From an uncultured Alphaproteobacteria bacterium (lineage in GTDB: Bacteria; Pseudomonadota; Alphaproteobacteria; Caulobacterales; Parvularculaceae), in the NCBI GenBank assembly GCA_902826095.1, contig CADEDN010000023.1, positions 1 through 50,136 of the forward strand: a stretch of 50,136 bases of DNA, read 5' to 3'. The notes under the pieces were generated by a model. It made no database searches. It had not been told where the DNA came from and saw only the letters and a list, made by a program, of their open reading frames with translations. Position 1 is the first letter of the stretch; each line of letters begins with the position of its first letter. This document shows positions 26,223-34,858 of the stretch, one piece after another. The translations under genes and the position numbers were made by a program.

Positions 26223-27263
26223 ATGACAAAATACGCAAATATTCTCGAAACGGTCGGACGAACGCCGGTCGTGCGCGTCAATAAGCTCGCGCCGCGGGAC
26301 GTCAATCTCTTCGTCAAGATTGAGGCGTTCAATCCGCTCGGATCGGTGAAAGACCGCCTCGCTCTCGGCGTCATCGAGGCGGCCGAGCGCGACGGTTCGC
26401 TAAATCCAGGCCAGACAATCGTTGAAGCGACGAGTGGCAATACAGGGATCGGCCTTGCGATGGTTTGCGCCGCGCGCGGCTACCCGCTCGTCATCACCAT
26501 GGCGGAAAGCTTCTCGATCGAGCGTCGCAAGCTGATGCGCTTCCTCGGCGCGAAGGTGGTGCTGACGCCGGCGAAGGATCGCGGCACCGGCATGGTCGCA
26601 AAAGCAAAGGAGCTTGCTGAGAAGAACGGCTGGTTCATGACGCGCCAGTTCGAAAATCCGGCGAACCCCGACATCCATGAGAAGACGACGGCGCGCGAGA
26701 TCATCGACGACTTCAGGGGCGAGCGCCTCGATTACTGGGTGACGGGCTATGGCACCGGCGGCACGCTGACGGGCGTTGCGCGCGTGTTGAGGCGCGAGCG
26801 ACCTGAAACGAAGATCATCGTCAGCGAACCCGATGTCGCCGCGCTCTTCTCCGACGGCGAACGGCAAAAACGCCAGAGCGACGGTTCGGCGGACGGCAGC
26901 CACAGAGCATGGACGCCGCACCCGATCCAGGGCTGGACGCCGGACTTCATTCCGCTCGTCGCCGAAGAGGCGATTGACAAGGGCGCCATTCACAAGGTGA
27001 TGAAAGTCTCCGGCGCCGACGCCATCAAATGCGCGCAGGATCTCGCCCGGAAAGAGGGGATTTTCGTCGGCATTTCCTCCGGCGCGACATTCGCGACGGC
27101 GCTTGAGGTCGCGAAGACGGCGGACAAAGGCGCGACCATTCTCGCGATGCTCCCCGACACCGGCGAGCGCTATCTCTCAACGCCGCTCTTCGCCGGGATC
27201 GAGGCGGAGATGGACGCGGAGGAGCGGGCGCTGGCGGAGTCGACGCCTGGGTTCAGGGTTTAG
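26223..27263 (+). CDS. cysK: Cysteine synthase (O-acetylserine sulfhydrylase)
   Basis: 346 residues. The PLP Lys43 lies in 'NPLGSVKDRLALGVIE', the substrate loop is 'EATSGNTGIGLAMV', and the phosphate-binding Gly loop is 'GYGTGGTLTGVARVL'. 'HPIQGWTPDFIP' is the alphaproteobacterial form of the conserved GIGAGFIP region, preceded by an extra loop around residues 215-235. It condenses O-acetylserine and sulfide to cysteine. It is monocistronic and divergent from the aminotransferase operon. The last 11 nt overlap the 3' end of the convergent SIMPL gene. Confidence 0.93.
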   Translation: MTKYANILETVGRTPVVRVNKLAPRDVNLFVKIEAFNPLGSVKDRLALGVIEAAERDGSLNPGQTIVEATSGNTGIGLAMVCAARGYPLVITMAESFSIERRKLMRFLGAKVVLTPAKDRGTGMVAKAKELAEKNGWFMTRQFENPANPDIHEKTTAREIIDDFRGERLDYWVTGYGTGGTLTGVARVLRRERPETKIIVSEPDVAALFSDGERQKRQSDGSADGSHRAWTPHPIQGWTPDFIPLVAEEAIDKGAIHKVMKVSGADAIKCAQDLARKEGIFVGISSGATFATALEVAKTADKGATILAMLPDTGERYLSTPLFAGIEAEMDAEERALAESTPGFRV

Positions 27264-28020
27264 CGGTTTCGATCGCGAACGCGGCCGTAACTTTTTCACG
27301 CACCTCGAACGGCTGCACGCTGACTGTCAATGCGACTTCCGGCGCTATGCGATCGGCTGAAAGCGCGGGCGCTGGGGCGGCGAGCGCATATGATCTGCTT
27401 TCCTCGTCGTACCGGAAGTTGTCCCGCAAGCCTTCGCCGTACTGCACGCGTAGCGGTTCGCCGAGCCCCACCCCCATAGCTTGCGCCAGGCGCTTCGCCT
27501 TGGATTGGGCGTCGGCCAGAGCGGCGGCCGTCGCGTCGCTTCTTTTGGTACTGAGGTCAGACAACGTGAAGCCCTGGATCTCGACCTCAGCAGCGCCAAG
27601 CTCGCTCAGCAGGGATGCGGCGTTGCCCGCGATTTCAGCGGGCTTTCCGGAAATGCTGAGTCTTACATTTCCCGAGCGCCCGACAACCGGACAAGCATTG
27701 CGCTGTGAATACTCCGAGGTTTTCAGGCATTGAACATCGTAGATCGGCGCAAGAGAGACATTCGCGCTGCCGATCTCGATCGCCGAAAGTCCCTCAAGCG
27801 TCGGCAATTTGCCGGATACGTTCGAAATCTGACGCCCAATCGACGCGGTCGCCTCCGCGGGGTCTTTGCCGCTTGCGTATAACGTCGCACGAATTTCGAA
27901 CGTGTCCGGCGTCGCCATCACAACGCCTTCGCCGTCGACGACGATCATCTGCTGTTCTTTCTCGGGAAGGCAGCCGCCAAGCAATGCAGCGCACGCGGCC
28001 AGCGCGAAACGTTGTTTCAT
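27253..28020 (-). CDS. SIMPL domain (DUF541) lipoprotein
   Basis: 255 residues from 'MKQRFALAACAALLGGCLPEKEQQ', with lipobox LGGC at Cys17. The SIMPL/DUF541 domain follows: 'VDGEGVVMATPDTFEIRATL' is the classic first strand pair, and 'ALADAQSKAKRLAQAMGVGLGEPLRV' the classic helix. The family includes E. coli YggE and interacts loosely with oxidative-stress and kinase-signalling phenotypes, without a defined biochemical role. It sits just downstream of the hemF 3' remnant. The frame is open 22 codons upstream of the chosen start. Confidence 0.85.
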   Translation of the reverse strand: MKQRFALAACAALLGGCLPEKEQQMIVVDGEGVVMATPDTFEIRATLYASGKDPAEATASIGRQISNVSGKLPTLEGLSAIEIGSANVSLAPIYDVQCLKTSEYSQRNACPVVGRSGNVRLSISGKPAEIAGNAASLLSELGAAEVEIQGFTLSDLSTKRSDATAAALADAQSKAKRLAQAMGVGLGEPLRVQYGEGLRDNFRYDEESRSYALAAPAPALSADRIAPEVALTVSVQPFEVREKVTAAFAIETAKP

Positions 28021-28076
28021 TTGATCCCCCTTTATAGGCCCTTCGTTCATACGACATCGTTGCGGACGCCGCCAGC

Positions 28077-28286
28077 CTATTTCCACGTCGCCAGCGGCGG
28101 CAGCGACGACAGGATCGCCTCGACATTGCCGCCGGTTTTCAGACCGAAGGTCGTGCCGCGGTCATAGAGCAGATTGTATTCGGCGTACCGGCCGCGACGG
28201 AACAGCTGCTCTTCGCGGTCTTCCTCGGTCCATTGCGCATTCATCCGCCGCGCGACCAAACGCGAATAGTTGTCGAGGAACGCCTT
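28077..28286 (-). pseudogene. hemF: hemF 3'-end remnant (C-terminal 69 codons)
   Basis: These codons encode '[16 protein letters not shown]' through '[10 protein letters not shown]', aligning without gaps to the last 69 residues of the intact hemF at 29880-30755, including '[20 protein letters not shown]'. The rest of the gene, including the active-site region, is missing. At DNA level the copies differ at many third positions and in stop codon (TAG versus TAA), so this is not a recent duplication. A short open frame continues to 28343, but the extra residues have no hemF similarity. It is treated as a non-functional relic that marks the left edge of an insertion. Confidence 0.88.
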
Positions 28287-28317
28287 GCGCGCAGGAGAGT
28301 GCGACCGACTTGTTCGC

Positions 28318-28818
28318 TCAATCGGCAAAGAAGTTGCCCGCATAGGCTTTAGTCTCGGGTAGGCCGTCGACCAGTTCGCCGAGCAGAGACTTGAGCGCGG
28401 CGAATTTCCTGGCGCCGACCAACGCTTTGAACTCCGCTTGCACCTCCTCGATCGCTTGTACGGCGGCTTCGGCCAGGCGGCGCCCCTTTGGCGTATAGGT
28501 GACGAGCCGCGCGCGGCGATCGTCAGGATCAGGCGCCGTCTCCACGTAGCCGCGCTTCTCCATCTCAGTCACAATTTGTCCCATGCCCTGCGGCGTGATG
28601 CGCGCGCGTTCGGCGAGGATGGCGATGCGGGACGCGCCGCCGGCGCGCATGGCTCGCACCAAGGTAGGCGCAACGCCGTCGAAGTCGGCGAATCCACGGG
28701 CGCGCACTTTTGCTTCGGCACGCGCCGCAAAGGCGCCATGGCCGAGCATCAACAGCCTGCCGACATTGTCCCAGCGGGCGGCGTCGATCGATCTACTTGG
28801 CTTCAATACGAAAGTCAC
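28318..28818 (-). CDS. MarR family transcriptional regulator
   Basis: About 166 residues with a winged-helix core: '[56 protein letters not shown]' contains the recognition helix and the Asp-Arg-Arg wing typical of MarR. Such dimers usually repress neighbouring genes and respond to a ligand. It is divergent from the aspartyl protease gene, the natural target. The open frame starts at 28902, inside the protease coding region. The GTG at 28818 was chosen because it leaves about 60 bp for a shared promoter; this start is uncertain. It lies inside the hemF-flanked cassette. Confidence 0.8.
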   Translation of the reverse strand: MTFVLKPSRSIDAARWDNVGRLLMLGHGAFAARAEAKVRARGFADFDGVAPTLVRAMRAGGASRIAILAERARITPQGMGQIVTEMEKRGYVETAPDPDDRRARLVTYTPKGRRLAEAAVQAIEEVQAEFKALVGARKFAALKSLLGELVDGLPETKAYAGNFFAD

Positions 28819-28878
28819 TTTCCATTTTGCCTCGCCTTTGATATAGACGCAAGTCGTGCTGATCGGAGATGCTGAGAG
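28819..28878. promoter_or_regulatory. Divergent MarR/protease promoter region
   Basis: A short A/T-richer stretch, 'TTTGATATAGACGCAA', sits between the two start codons. It could provide overlapping -10 elements and a MarR operator. No perfect palindrome was found. Confidence 0.3.
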
Positions 28879-29841
28879 ATGAATCTGAGCGCAATGTTTC
28901 AAGCCGCTTTTTTAGTTGTCGGGTCTGCTTTGATTCCGGCGGCCTGCGCAGCCCCGCAACCGTGGACGGACGTGGGCTTCGATCTCAGCCGGCCGGCTGA
29001 AGCGCCCTCGGTGCGGATCATCCATGCGGATGGGAGCGCCACCAACATGATCTGGCTTGAATTCCCGGGCGGCGCCGGTGGTTGGTTCGTCCTCGACACC
29101 GGGGCTGGGTTTGCGCTGATGGACGATGACTTCGCCCGCGGTCTCGGGCTGACCTCGACTCGCAATGTGAACGTGAACGGCCAACCCGCTGAGCTCATGC
29201 AAGCCGATTCCGTTAGTGTCGGGCGCATCACGATCAACGCGCCGATGTTTGTGACGCTCGACATCGACGCCCTGGCCGCCGCGCCGGGCTCGGGCTTTGA
29301 CAGCGAGCATCCGGTGGCGGGGATTATCGGTTACTCGCTGCTGCAGAGCGCAATTGTGCGTATTGAGTATGGCGTGGAGACAGACCGGGTGTTCCTGCAC
29401 CAACCTGCTGGCTACGAGCTGCCGGCCGGCGACAGCTGGATCACGACGCGCCTGGTGGACCGATCGCCGACGATTGAAGCGGAAGTCGCGGGTGCATCCG
29501 GGCTGTTCAAGCTCGATACCGGCAAGACTTTCACGGCGAGCCTGACGGCGGCGTTTGTAGCGGCCAACGGTCTCGACAAGGGCGTCAAGACCGAATTCGC
29601 GCTCAATCGCCGGATCGAGGGTGATGTCGAGGAGCGCGTCGCAACGATATCGTATTTCACTTTCGGCGGTCGCCGTTTCGACAATCCGCGCGTGAGTTTC
29701 AGAATACAGCGTGAGGAAACAGCGAGCGAGCTGGCGGGAGTGATCGGGCGGGAATTCCTCAAGGAATTCACGATGACGCTGGATTATCCGGGAAATCGTA
29801 TCGCACTCACGCCGCGCCCGCAAACGAATAGCGAGCGTTAG
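28879..29841 (+). CDS. Secreted retropepsin-like aspartyl protease
   Basis: A 320-residue exported protein with a signal peptide ending near 'AACA'. There are two retropepsin-type lobes: 'WFVLDTGAGFAL' (LDTGA) near residue 70, and 'LFKLDTGKTFTA' near residue 210, closed by 'GVIGREFLKEFTMTLDYPGNRIALTP'. The lobe pair matches bacterial gag-polyprotein-like aspartyl proteases (PF13650/PF13975). The active form could be a single-chain pseudo-dimer. Codon third positions look less GC-biased than in neighbours, which suggests transfer. It is divergent from the MarR gene, and both sit between the two hemF 3' ends. Confidence 0.82.
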   Translation: MNLSAMFQAAFLVVGSALIPAACAAPQPWTDVGFDLSRPAEAPSVRIIHADGSATNMIWLEFPGGAGGWFVLDTGAGFALMDDDFARGLGLTSTRNVNVNGQPAELMQADSVSVGRITINAPMFVTLDIDALAAAPGSGFDSEHPVAGIIGYSLLQSAIVRIEYGVETDRVFLHQPAGYELPAGDSWITTRLVDRSPTIEAEVAGASGLFKLDTGKTFTASLTAAFVAANGLDKGVKTEFALNRRIEGDVEERVATISYFTFGGRRFDNPRVSFRIQREETASELAGVIGREFLKEFTMTLDYPGNRIALTPRPQTNSER

Positions 29842-29879
29842 GTCGAGGACAATATTGCTGGCCACGCCGGCGAGTGACG

Positions 29880-30755
29880 TTACTTCCACGTCGCCATTGG
29901 CGGCAGCGACGACAATATAGCTTCGACGTTCCCGCCGGTCTTCAGCCCGAATGTCGTGCCGCGGTCGTAAAGGAGATTATATTCAGCGTAGCGGCCGCGC
30001 CGGAATGACTGTTCTTCACGGTCTTCGTCCGTCCACGGCGTGTTCATCCGGCGCTCGACCAGACGCGGATAGATGTCGAGGAACGCCTTGCCGACATCCT
30101 GCGTGAAGGCGAAGTCCTTCGCGAAGTCGCTGGAATTGTGGCGGTCGTAGAAGACGCCGCCGACGCCGCGCGGCTCCTGCCGGTGCGGGAGATAAAAATA
30201 CTCGTCGCACCATTTCTTGTATCTGGCGTGCCAATCAGGATCGTGGGCGTCGCACGCCCGTTTCATTGCGGCATGAAAATCCTGCGTGTCCTCGTGATCG
30301 GTGGCGCGATAGCGGCCCAGCATCGGATTGAGGTCGCCGCCGCCGCCGAACCAGAGCTTCGTTGTGACGATCATCCGCGTGTTCATATGGGCGGCCGGCG
30401 CGTGCGGGTTTCGCGTATGCGCGATGAGCGACACGCCGCACGCCCAGAAACGCGGGTCGTCTTCAGCGCCCGGAATCTGCTTGCGGAACTCTTCGGAGAA
30501 CTCGCCTTGGACTTCCGAAAAATGAACGCCGACTTTTTCAAAGATGCGCCCGCGCATCATCGCCATGACGCCGCCGCCTTCGTCCTTGACGCCATCGCCG
30601 CGCCGCCAGGGTTTTTTCTCGAACCGCCCGGGCGAAACGCCCGCGTAAAGCGGGCCGGCTTCCGCTTCGAGACGTTCAAAAGCGCTGATGAGCAGTGCTT
30701 GAAGCACCGCGAACCATTGCGATGCGGTTTGCTTGCGCTCGTCAAGTTCGGCCAT
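29880..30755 (-). CDS. hemF: Oxygen-dependent coproporphyrinogen-III oxidase
   Basis: A 291-residue HemF of normal length. '[25 protein letters not shown]' is the hallmark conserved segment, with '[20 protein letters not shown]' near the C-terminus. The enzyme oxidatively decarboxylates coproporphyrinogen III to protoporphyrinogen IX, a late haem step, as a soluble dimer needing O2. The next gene upstream on the same strand is a TrmL-type methyltransferase, 15 nt away if the stop is counted. The divergent bc1 operon nearby is a haem consumer. A second, broken copy of its 3' end lies 1.6 kb away. Confidence 0.95.
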   Translation of the reverse strand: MAELDERKQTASQWFAVLQALLISAFERLEAEAGPLYAGVSPGRFEKKPWRRGDGVKDEGGGVMAMMRGRIFEKVGVHFSEVQGEFSEEFRKQIPGAEDDPRFWACGVSLIAHTRNPHAPAAHMNTRMIVTTKLWFGGGGDLNPMLGRYRATDHEDTQDFHAAMKRACDAHDPDWHARYKKWCDEYFYLPHRQEPRGVGGVFYDRHNSSDFAKDFAFTQDVGKAFLDIYPRLVERRMNTPWTDEDREEQSFRRGRYAEYNLLYDRGTTFGLKTGGNVEAILSSLPPMATWK

Positions 30756-30770
30756 TGCGTCCGTCCCCTT

Positions 30771-31220
30771 TCACCAGCCGACCTGCCGTCGCATCTCGGC
30801 AAGCGCAATGGCGCCCGTCGCCGCGGCGTTCAGCGAACGGGCGCCTGCGGCGATCGGAATGCGCAAGGCGGCGTCGCAGGCGTCCCGAACTTCCTGCGAG
30901 ACCCCGGCGCTTTCCCGCCCGACCATCACAAGGTCTGTCGAGGTGAAATGAAAGCCCCAGAGAGATTCGTCCGCCCTGGTTGACAGTAGGATGAGCCGGC
31001 CGGACTTTCGCTCCGGGCTCCCTTCAAACGCGCGCCATGACGGATGCAGTACCGGCGCGGCGAGGGCGCCGTAATCCATCGCCGTCCGCTTGAGGCCCTT
31101 TGCGTCCGCCGGAAAGCCGCAAGGTTCGATCATGTCGACCGCGGCGCCGAAACAGGCGGCGGCCCTGATCGCGGCGCCGGCGTTCTGGGCGATTTCGGGT
31201 TGGAAGAGAACGAGACGCAA
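30771..31220 (-). CDS. trmL: SPOUT-family tRNA 2'-O-methyltransferase (TrmL-like)
   Basis: About 149 residues. 'LRLVLFQPEIAQNAGAAIRAAACFG' at the start and 'LVMVGRESAGVSQEVRDAC' with 'RSLNAAATGAIALAEMRRQ' at the end are the trefoil-knot SPOUT motifs of TrmL/CspR. TrmL methylates the 2'-OH of the wobble nucleotide in tRNA-Leu isoacceptors using SAM. The frame is open to 31397, but family proteins begin at the first strand. A TTG at 31220, about 12 nt after 'AAAAGG', gives the usual length. It probably forms an operon with hemF. Confidence 0.82.
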   Translation of the reverse strand: MRLVLFQPEIAQNAGAAIRAAACFGAAVDMIEPCGFPADAKGLKRTAMDYGALAAPVLHPSWRAFEGSPERKSGRLILLSTRADESLWGFHFTSTDLVMVGRESAGVSQEVRDACDAALRIPIAAGARSLNAAATGAIALAEMRRQVGW

Positions 31221-31518
31221 GCGAGGCGCTAACCTTTTCTGACCGGGAGTCGGTCTGCGCTGCCATAGTGACCGCGGCGATCTCGCGACGCTAGGCCGCA
31301 GTCCGCGCCGCCCGATCGGTTCGGCGCCCGGCAATCGCGCAAACAGCCCCATAACCCTTCGCGGCGCGACCATTCGCGCAAGGATCGCCGCCCGCATAGC
31401 GGCTAGACTTCGCCTAGTAACTCATGCCAGACGGAGGCCCCAAAATCCCGCCGTTTCGGCCGCGTTCGCGGTCGTTAAGCTATTCAGGCAGCGCAGAGCG
31501 TTAAGGACCAAGAGGGCG
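31221..31518. promoter_or_regulatory. Divergent trmL-hemF/petABC intergenic region
   Basis: 298 nt between the proposed trmL start and petA. No clear -35/-10 pair or operator could be fixed by eye. The petA ribosome site 'AAGAGGG' lies just before its ATG. The open frame of trmL continues leftward through part of this region, so its true length depends on that start. Confidence 0.35.
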
Positions 31519-32097
31519 ATGGGCGCGACCAAAGACATGCATGAGGCGGAACCGACCCGCCGTGACTTCATCCATATCCTCGCGGGCACGACGGCCGTCG
31601 TCGGCGCGGCCGGGGTGGCAGTGCCGCTGATCCATCAGATGAACCCCGACGCGTCGGTGCTGGCGCTTTCGACCAAAGAGGTCGACCTGTCGGCGCTTGA
31701 GGTTGGTCAGGCGATCAAGGTGATGTGGCAGGGCAAGCCGGTGTTCATCCGCCGCCGCACCGCCGAAGAGATCAAGAGCGTCGAAGAAACGCCCGTCAGC
31801 GCGTTGAAGGACGGCAAGGCGCGCAACGCCAATGTCGCCGCCAATGATGACGCCGAGGACAAGAACCGTGTCATCAAGCCTGATTATATTGTGGTGGTCG
31901 GCGTCTGCACCCACCTCGGCTGCGTTCCGCTCGGCACCTCGCAGGGCGAAGTCCGCGGCGATTTCGGCGGCTGGTTCTGCCCGTGCCATGGCTCGCACTA
32001 CGACAACGCCGGCCGAATCCGCAAAGGCCCGGCGCCCGAGAACCTTCAGGTTCCGAAGTACCAGTTCGTCGCCGACACCACGATCCGCATCGGCTAG
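31519..32097 (+). CDS. petA: Ubiquinol-cytochrome c reductase Rieske iron-sulfur subunit
   Basis: 192 residues. A twin-arginine-type N-terminus 'TRRDFIHILAGTTAVVGAAGVAV' gives an uncleaved anchor. The [2Fe-2S] site is 'CTHLGC' (C130, H132, C135) and 'CPCHGSHYD' (C154, C156, H157), two Cys and two His as ligands and C135-C156 as disulfide. It takes the first electron from ubiquinol and hands it to cytochrome c1. The 'AAGAGGG' ribosome site precedes the ATG. It is the first gene of petABC, with petB 12 nt downstream. Confidence 0.97.
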   Translation: MGATKDMHEAEPTRRDFIHILAGTTAVVGAAGVAVPLIHQMNPDASVLALSTKEVDLSALEVGQAIKVMWQGKPVFIRRRTAEEIKSVEETPVSALKDGKARNANVAANDDAEDKNRVIKPDYIVVVGVCTHLGCVPLGTSQGEVRGDFGGWFCPCHGSHYDNAGRIRKGPAPENLQVPKYQFVADTTIRIG

Positions 32098-32109
32098 GAG
32101 AAACGACCG

Positions 32110-33390
32110 GTGAGCCATTCCTCGACCTACCGACCCGGGACCGCGATCGAACGCTGGCTGGACAAGCGCTTGCCGATCATCCGGTTCTCGGACGATTTCA
32201 TGAATTTCCCGACGCCGAAGAACCTCAATTACTGGTGGACCTTCGGCGCGATCCTCGCGGTCTGCCTCGTCATTCAGATCATCACGGGCGTCGTTCTCGC
32301 GATGCATTACACGCCGCACGAGGATTACGCGTTCTCGAGCATCGAACACATCATGCGCGACGTAAATTACGGCGACATCATCCGCTATACGCATGCGAAC
32401 GGCGCGGCGATATTCTTTCTGGCCGTCTACATCCACATGTTCCGGGGGCTTTATTACGGATCCTACAAAGAGCCGCGCGAGATGGTGTGGATTCTGGGCG
32501 TCGTCATCTTCCTCCTGATGATGGCGACGGCGTTCATGGGATATGTCCTTCCGTGGGGCCAGATGTCATTTTGGGCCGCGACCGTTATCACCAATTTCTT
32601 CACGGCGTTCCCGATCATCGGCGAACCGATCAAGACCTTGCTGCTCGGCGGCCCGGCCGTGGACAACGCGACCTTGAACCGCTTCTATTCGCTGCATTAT
32701 CTGCTGCCGTTCGCGATCTTCGGCGTCGTCGCGCTCCATATCTGGGCGTTCCACACCTCCGGCAACAACAACCCGACTGGCGTTGAAGTCAAAGACGTGA
32801 AAAAGGATACGGTGCCGTTCCATCCCTATTATACGGTGAAGGACGGCTTCGCGATCGCGGTCTTCATGCTGCTTTTCGCCGCCTTCGTGTTCTTCAATCC
32901 GAACGGCATGGGCCACCCGGACAATTACATTCCGGCCAATCCCCTGGTGACGCCGCCGCATATCGTTCCGGAATGGTATTTCCTGCCGTTCTACGCGATC
33001 TTGCGCGCCATCACTTTCGACATCGGCCCGATTTCATCGAAGCTTGGCGGGGTCATCGCGATGTTCGGCTCGATCATGGTGTTGTTCGTCCTGCCCTGGC
33101 TCGACACGTCGAAAGTGCGCTCGATGCGCTACCGTCCGGTCGCGCAGCTGTGGTTCGTTCTTTTCGTCATCGCCTGCTGCGGCCTCGGCTATCTTGGCGG
33201 CCAGCCCGCGGAAGGCGTTTTCGTGGTCTGGGCGCAGATCGCGACCGCCTATTATTTCCTGTTTTTCCTCGTGATCCTGCCGCTCCTTGGCGTTTTCGAG
33301 AAAACGAAACCGCTGCCGAAGTCGATCGCCGACTCTGTCCTCACCAACACCAAGGCGTCGGGCGGCATGGTCGCCCAGGCGGCCGAGTAG
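32110..33390 (+). CDS. petB: Cytochrome b subunit of the bc1 complex
   Basis: 426 residues with the eight-helix cytochrome b pattern and GTG start. '[30 protein letters not shown]' opens the core. The b-haem histidines fall in helices around '[18 protein letters not shown]' and '[14 protein letters not shown]'. The Qo-site motif is '[15 protein letters not shown]', a PEWY sequence. '[21 protein letters not shown]' is also canonical. It is an inner-membrane protein that carries the second electron to the Qi site. Confidence 0.97.
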   Translation: MSHSSTYRPGTAIERWLDKRLPIIRFSDDFMNFPTPKNLNYWWTFGAILAVCLVIQIITGVVLAMHYTPHEDYAFSSIEHIMRDVNYGDIIRYTHANGAAIFFLAVYIHMFRGLYYGSYKEPREMVWILGVVIFLLMMATAFMGYVLPWGQMSFWAATVITNFFTAFPIIGEPIKTLLLGGPAVDNATLNRFYSLHYLLPFAIFGVVALHIWAFHTSGNNNPTGVEVKDVKKDTVPFHPYYTVKDGFAIAVFMLLFAAFVFFNPNGMGHPDNYIPANPLVTPPHIVPEWYFLPFYAILRAITFDIGPISSKLGGVIAMFGSIMVLFVLPWLDTSKVRSMRYRPVAQLWFVLFVIACCGLGYLGGQPAEGVFVVWAQIATAYYFLFFLVILPLLGVFEKTKPLPKSIADSVLTNTKASGGMVAQAAE

Positions 33391-33410
33391 AAATGCGGGA
33401 GCAGGCGACC

Positions 33411-34334
33411 ATGAAGTCGAAGACATCACTCCGCACGCTGATCGCCGTCCCGGCCGCGATCGCAATGGCGACCGGCGCCGCCGTCGCCGCTGGCGGCAAG
33501 ACGCTCGAATACAAGCACAATCACTGGCATTTCAGCGGCCCGTTCGGCGCCTATGACGAGGAGGCGCTCCAGCGCGGCTTCCAGGTCTATCGGACGGTTT
33601 GCGCCAGCTGCCACGCGGTCGAACAGCTCTCTTTCCGAAATCTCGGCGATGTCGGCGGGCCGTTCCATCTCGCCGAATGTCCGGCCGGGGTCGCTGAGGG
33701 AACCGATTGCACGAAGCCGAGCGACAATCCCGTCGTGAAAGCGATCGCCGCTGAATATGAAGTGACGGACGGACCAGACGACAGCGGCGACATGTTCAAG
33801 CGAAAGGGTCTTCCGTCAGACAGGATTCCAGGACCCTACGCGAATGAACAGCAGGCGCGCGCCGCCAATGGCGGCGCGTATCCGCCGAACCTCGCGCTGA
33901 TCATGAAGGCGCGCCATCACGGGCCCGACTATGTCTATAGCCTGCTGACCGGATATGAAGCGGCGCCGGAAACGGTCGTCATGGGGCCGACGCAGCACTA
34001 CAATCCCTATTTCGCCGGCGACATGACGACGCTCATGAAGCCGGAATTTCTGAACGAAGAGGGCCACCCGATCGAGGGCGTCGAAGTCCCGCCGGGCGGC
34101 GTGCTCGCCATGGCGCCGCCGCTCAGCGACGGCGTTGTCGATTATGCGGACGAGCTTGTCCCGGAGACGGTCGACCAATATGCGAAGGACGTCGTCGAGT
34201 TCCTGACCTGGGCGTCGGAGCCGAAGATGGAGCAGCGAAAGAGCCTCGGCGTCGTGACGATGGGGTATCTCCTCATCCTGACGCTCATTCTTTTCTTCTC
34301 CTATCGGACGATCTGGTCGAAGGTCGAACACTAA
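33411..34334 (+). CDS. petC: Cytochrome c1
   Basis: 307 residues from 'MKSKTSLRTLIAVPAAIAMATGAAVAAGG', a Sec signal. The haem-binding CASCH is at 64-68. The Met ligand is in 'LAMAPPLSDG', and a C-terminal helix 'LGVVTMGYLLILTLILFFSYRTIW' anchors the periplasmic domain. 'GADYVYSLLTGY'-like and 'HYNPYFAGD' segments are typical. The start is placed by 'GGGAG' ten nt before the ATG; an upstream ATG at 33393 lacks a ribosome site. It is not fused to cytochrome b, unlike in Bradyrhizobium. Confidence 0.96.
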   Translation: MKSKTSLRTLIAVPAAIAMATGAAVAAGGKTLEYKHNHWHFSGPFGAYDEEALQRGFQVYRTVCASCHAVEQLSFRNLGDVGGPFHLAECPAGVAEGTDCTKPSDNPVVKAIAAEYEVTDGPDDSGDMFKRKGLPSDRIPGPYANEQQARAANGGAYPPNLALIMKARHHGPDYVYSLLTGYEAAPETVVMGPTQHYNPYFAGDMTTLMKPEFLNEEGHPIEGVEVPPGGVLAMAPPLSDGVVDYADELVPETVDQYAKDVVEFLTWASEPKMEQRKSLGVVTMGYLLILTLILFFSYRTIWSKVEH

Positions 34335-34359
34335 AATTCTGTTCAAGTTGTCTGGAAAT

Positions 34360-34381
34360 TCCGGACGCGCGCGCGTCTGGA
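34360..34381 (+). terminator. Possible hairpin after petABC
   Basis: Arms TCCGGACGC and GCGTCTGGA with a 4-nt loop and one G-U pair, 26 nt after the petC stop. There is no U-tract, so termination efficiency is doubtful. Confidence 0.3.
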
Positions 34382-34451
34382 GCGCCGCCGCTATCGCTTT
34401 CCGAGAGGCGATCGGTCTATGCTCCGGCCAAGCTCACCCCGGACATCGCCC

Positions 34452-34856
34452 ATGAAGGAAACGCCCAAACCAGTCTCGCCGCCGGCTGCGATTGAAGTCA
34501 CCGCGGCGTGCGGCGCGTATCTGCTTGTCGCGTTCGCTGACGCGCGCGTCGCGAACATTGAAGAGGCGCGATTCCTTGGCGGGGTCGTCAATTATCCGGC
34601 GTTCAAGCCGTTTTCATCGACAGAACTCGCCGACGAATACACGCGCCTTCTTGCGGCGTTGGGCGCTGACTATGACGCGGCGGAAGCTGAAATTCTCGGC
34701 GCGGTCGGAGCGGTGAAACGCGACAAGGGCGCCGTCGAAGCCGTCAAGGTCGCGGCAAGGCAGGCGGTCATCGCCGACCAGCTCTTGAAGCCGCAGGAAG
34801 ATCTCGTGCTTGTGCGCATCGCCCGCGCGCTCGGCGTCGAGCCTGACGATCTTTGA
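34452..34856 (+). CDS. TerB-like helical protein
   Basis: About 134 residues from 'MKETPKPVSPP'. It is all helical, with 'YLLVAFADARVANIEEARFLGGVV' resembling the first helices of the TerB/DjlA N-terminal domain, where 'AYLLV..AD..V...E...L' is characteristic. TerB-like domains bind metal or partner proteins, with roles near membranes; tellurite resistance should not be inferred from this alone. The stop nearly abuts the MTA phosphorylase start, two nt later, suggesting co-translation. Function unknown. Confidence 0.68.
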   Translation: MKETPKPVSPPAAIEVTAACGAYLLVAFADARVANIEEARFLGGVVNYPAFKPFSSTELADEYTRLLAALGADYDAAEAEILGAVGAVKRDKGAVEAVKVAARQAVIADQLLKPQEDLVLVRIARALGVEPDDL

Positions 34857-34858
34857 AC

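Noticed and set aside
28077-28343. Functional 88-residue protein from the hemF remnant frame
   Set aside because: Only the last 69 codons match HemF, the active site is missing and the extra N-terminal residues match nothing; a relic is the simpler reading.
31221-31397. N-terminal extension of the TrmL-like protein
   Set aside because: The extra 59 residues are Arg/Pro-rich and precede the point where all SPOUT family members begin; a TTG start gives the normal length.
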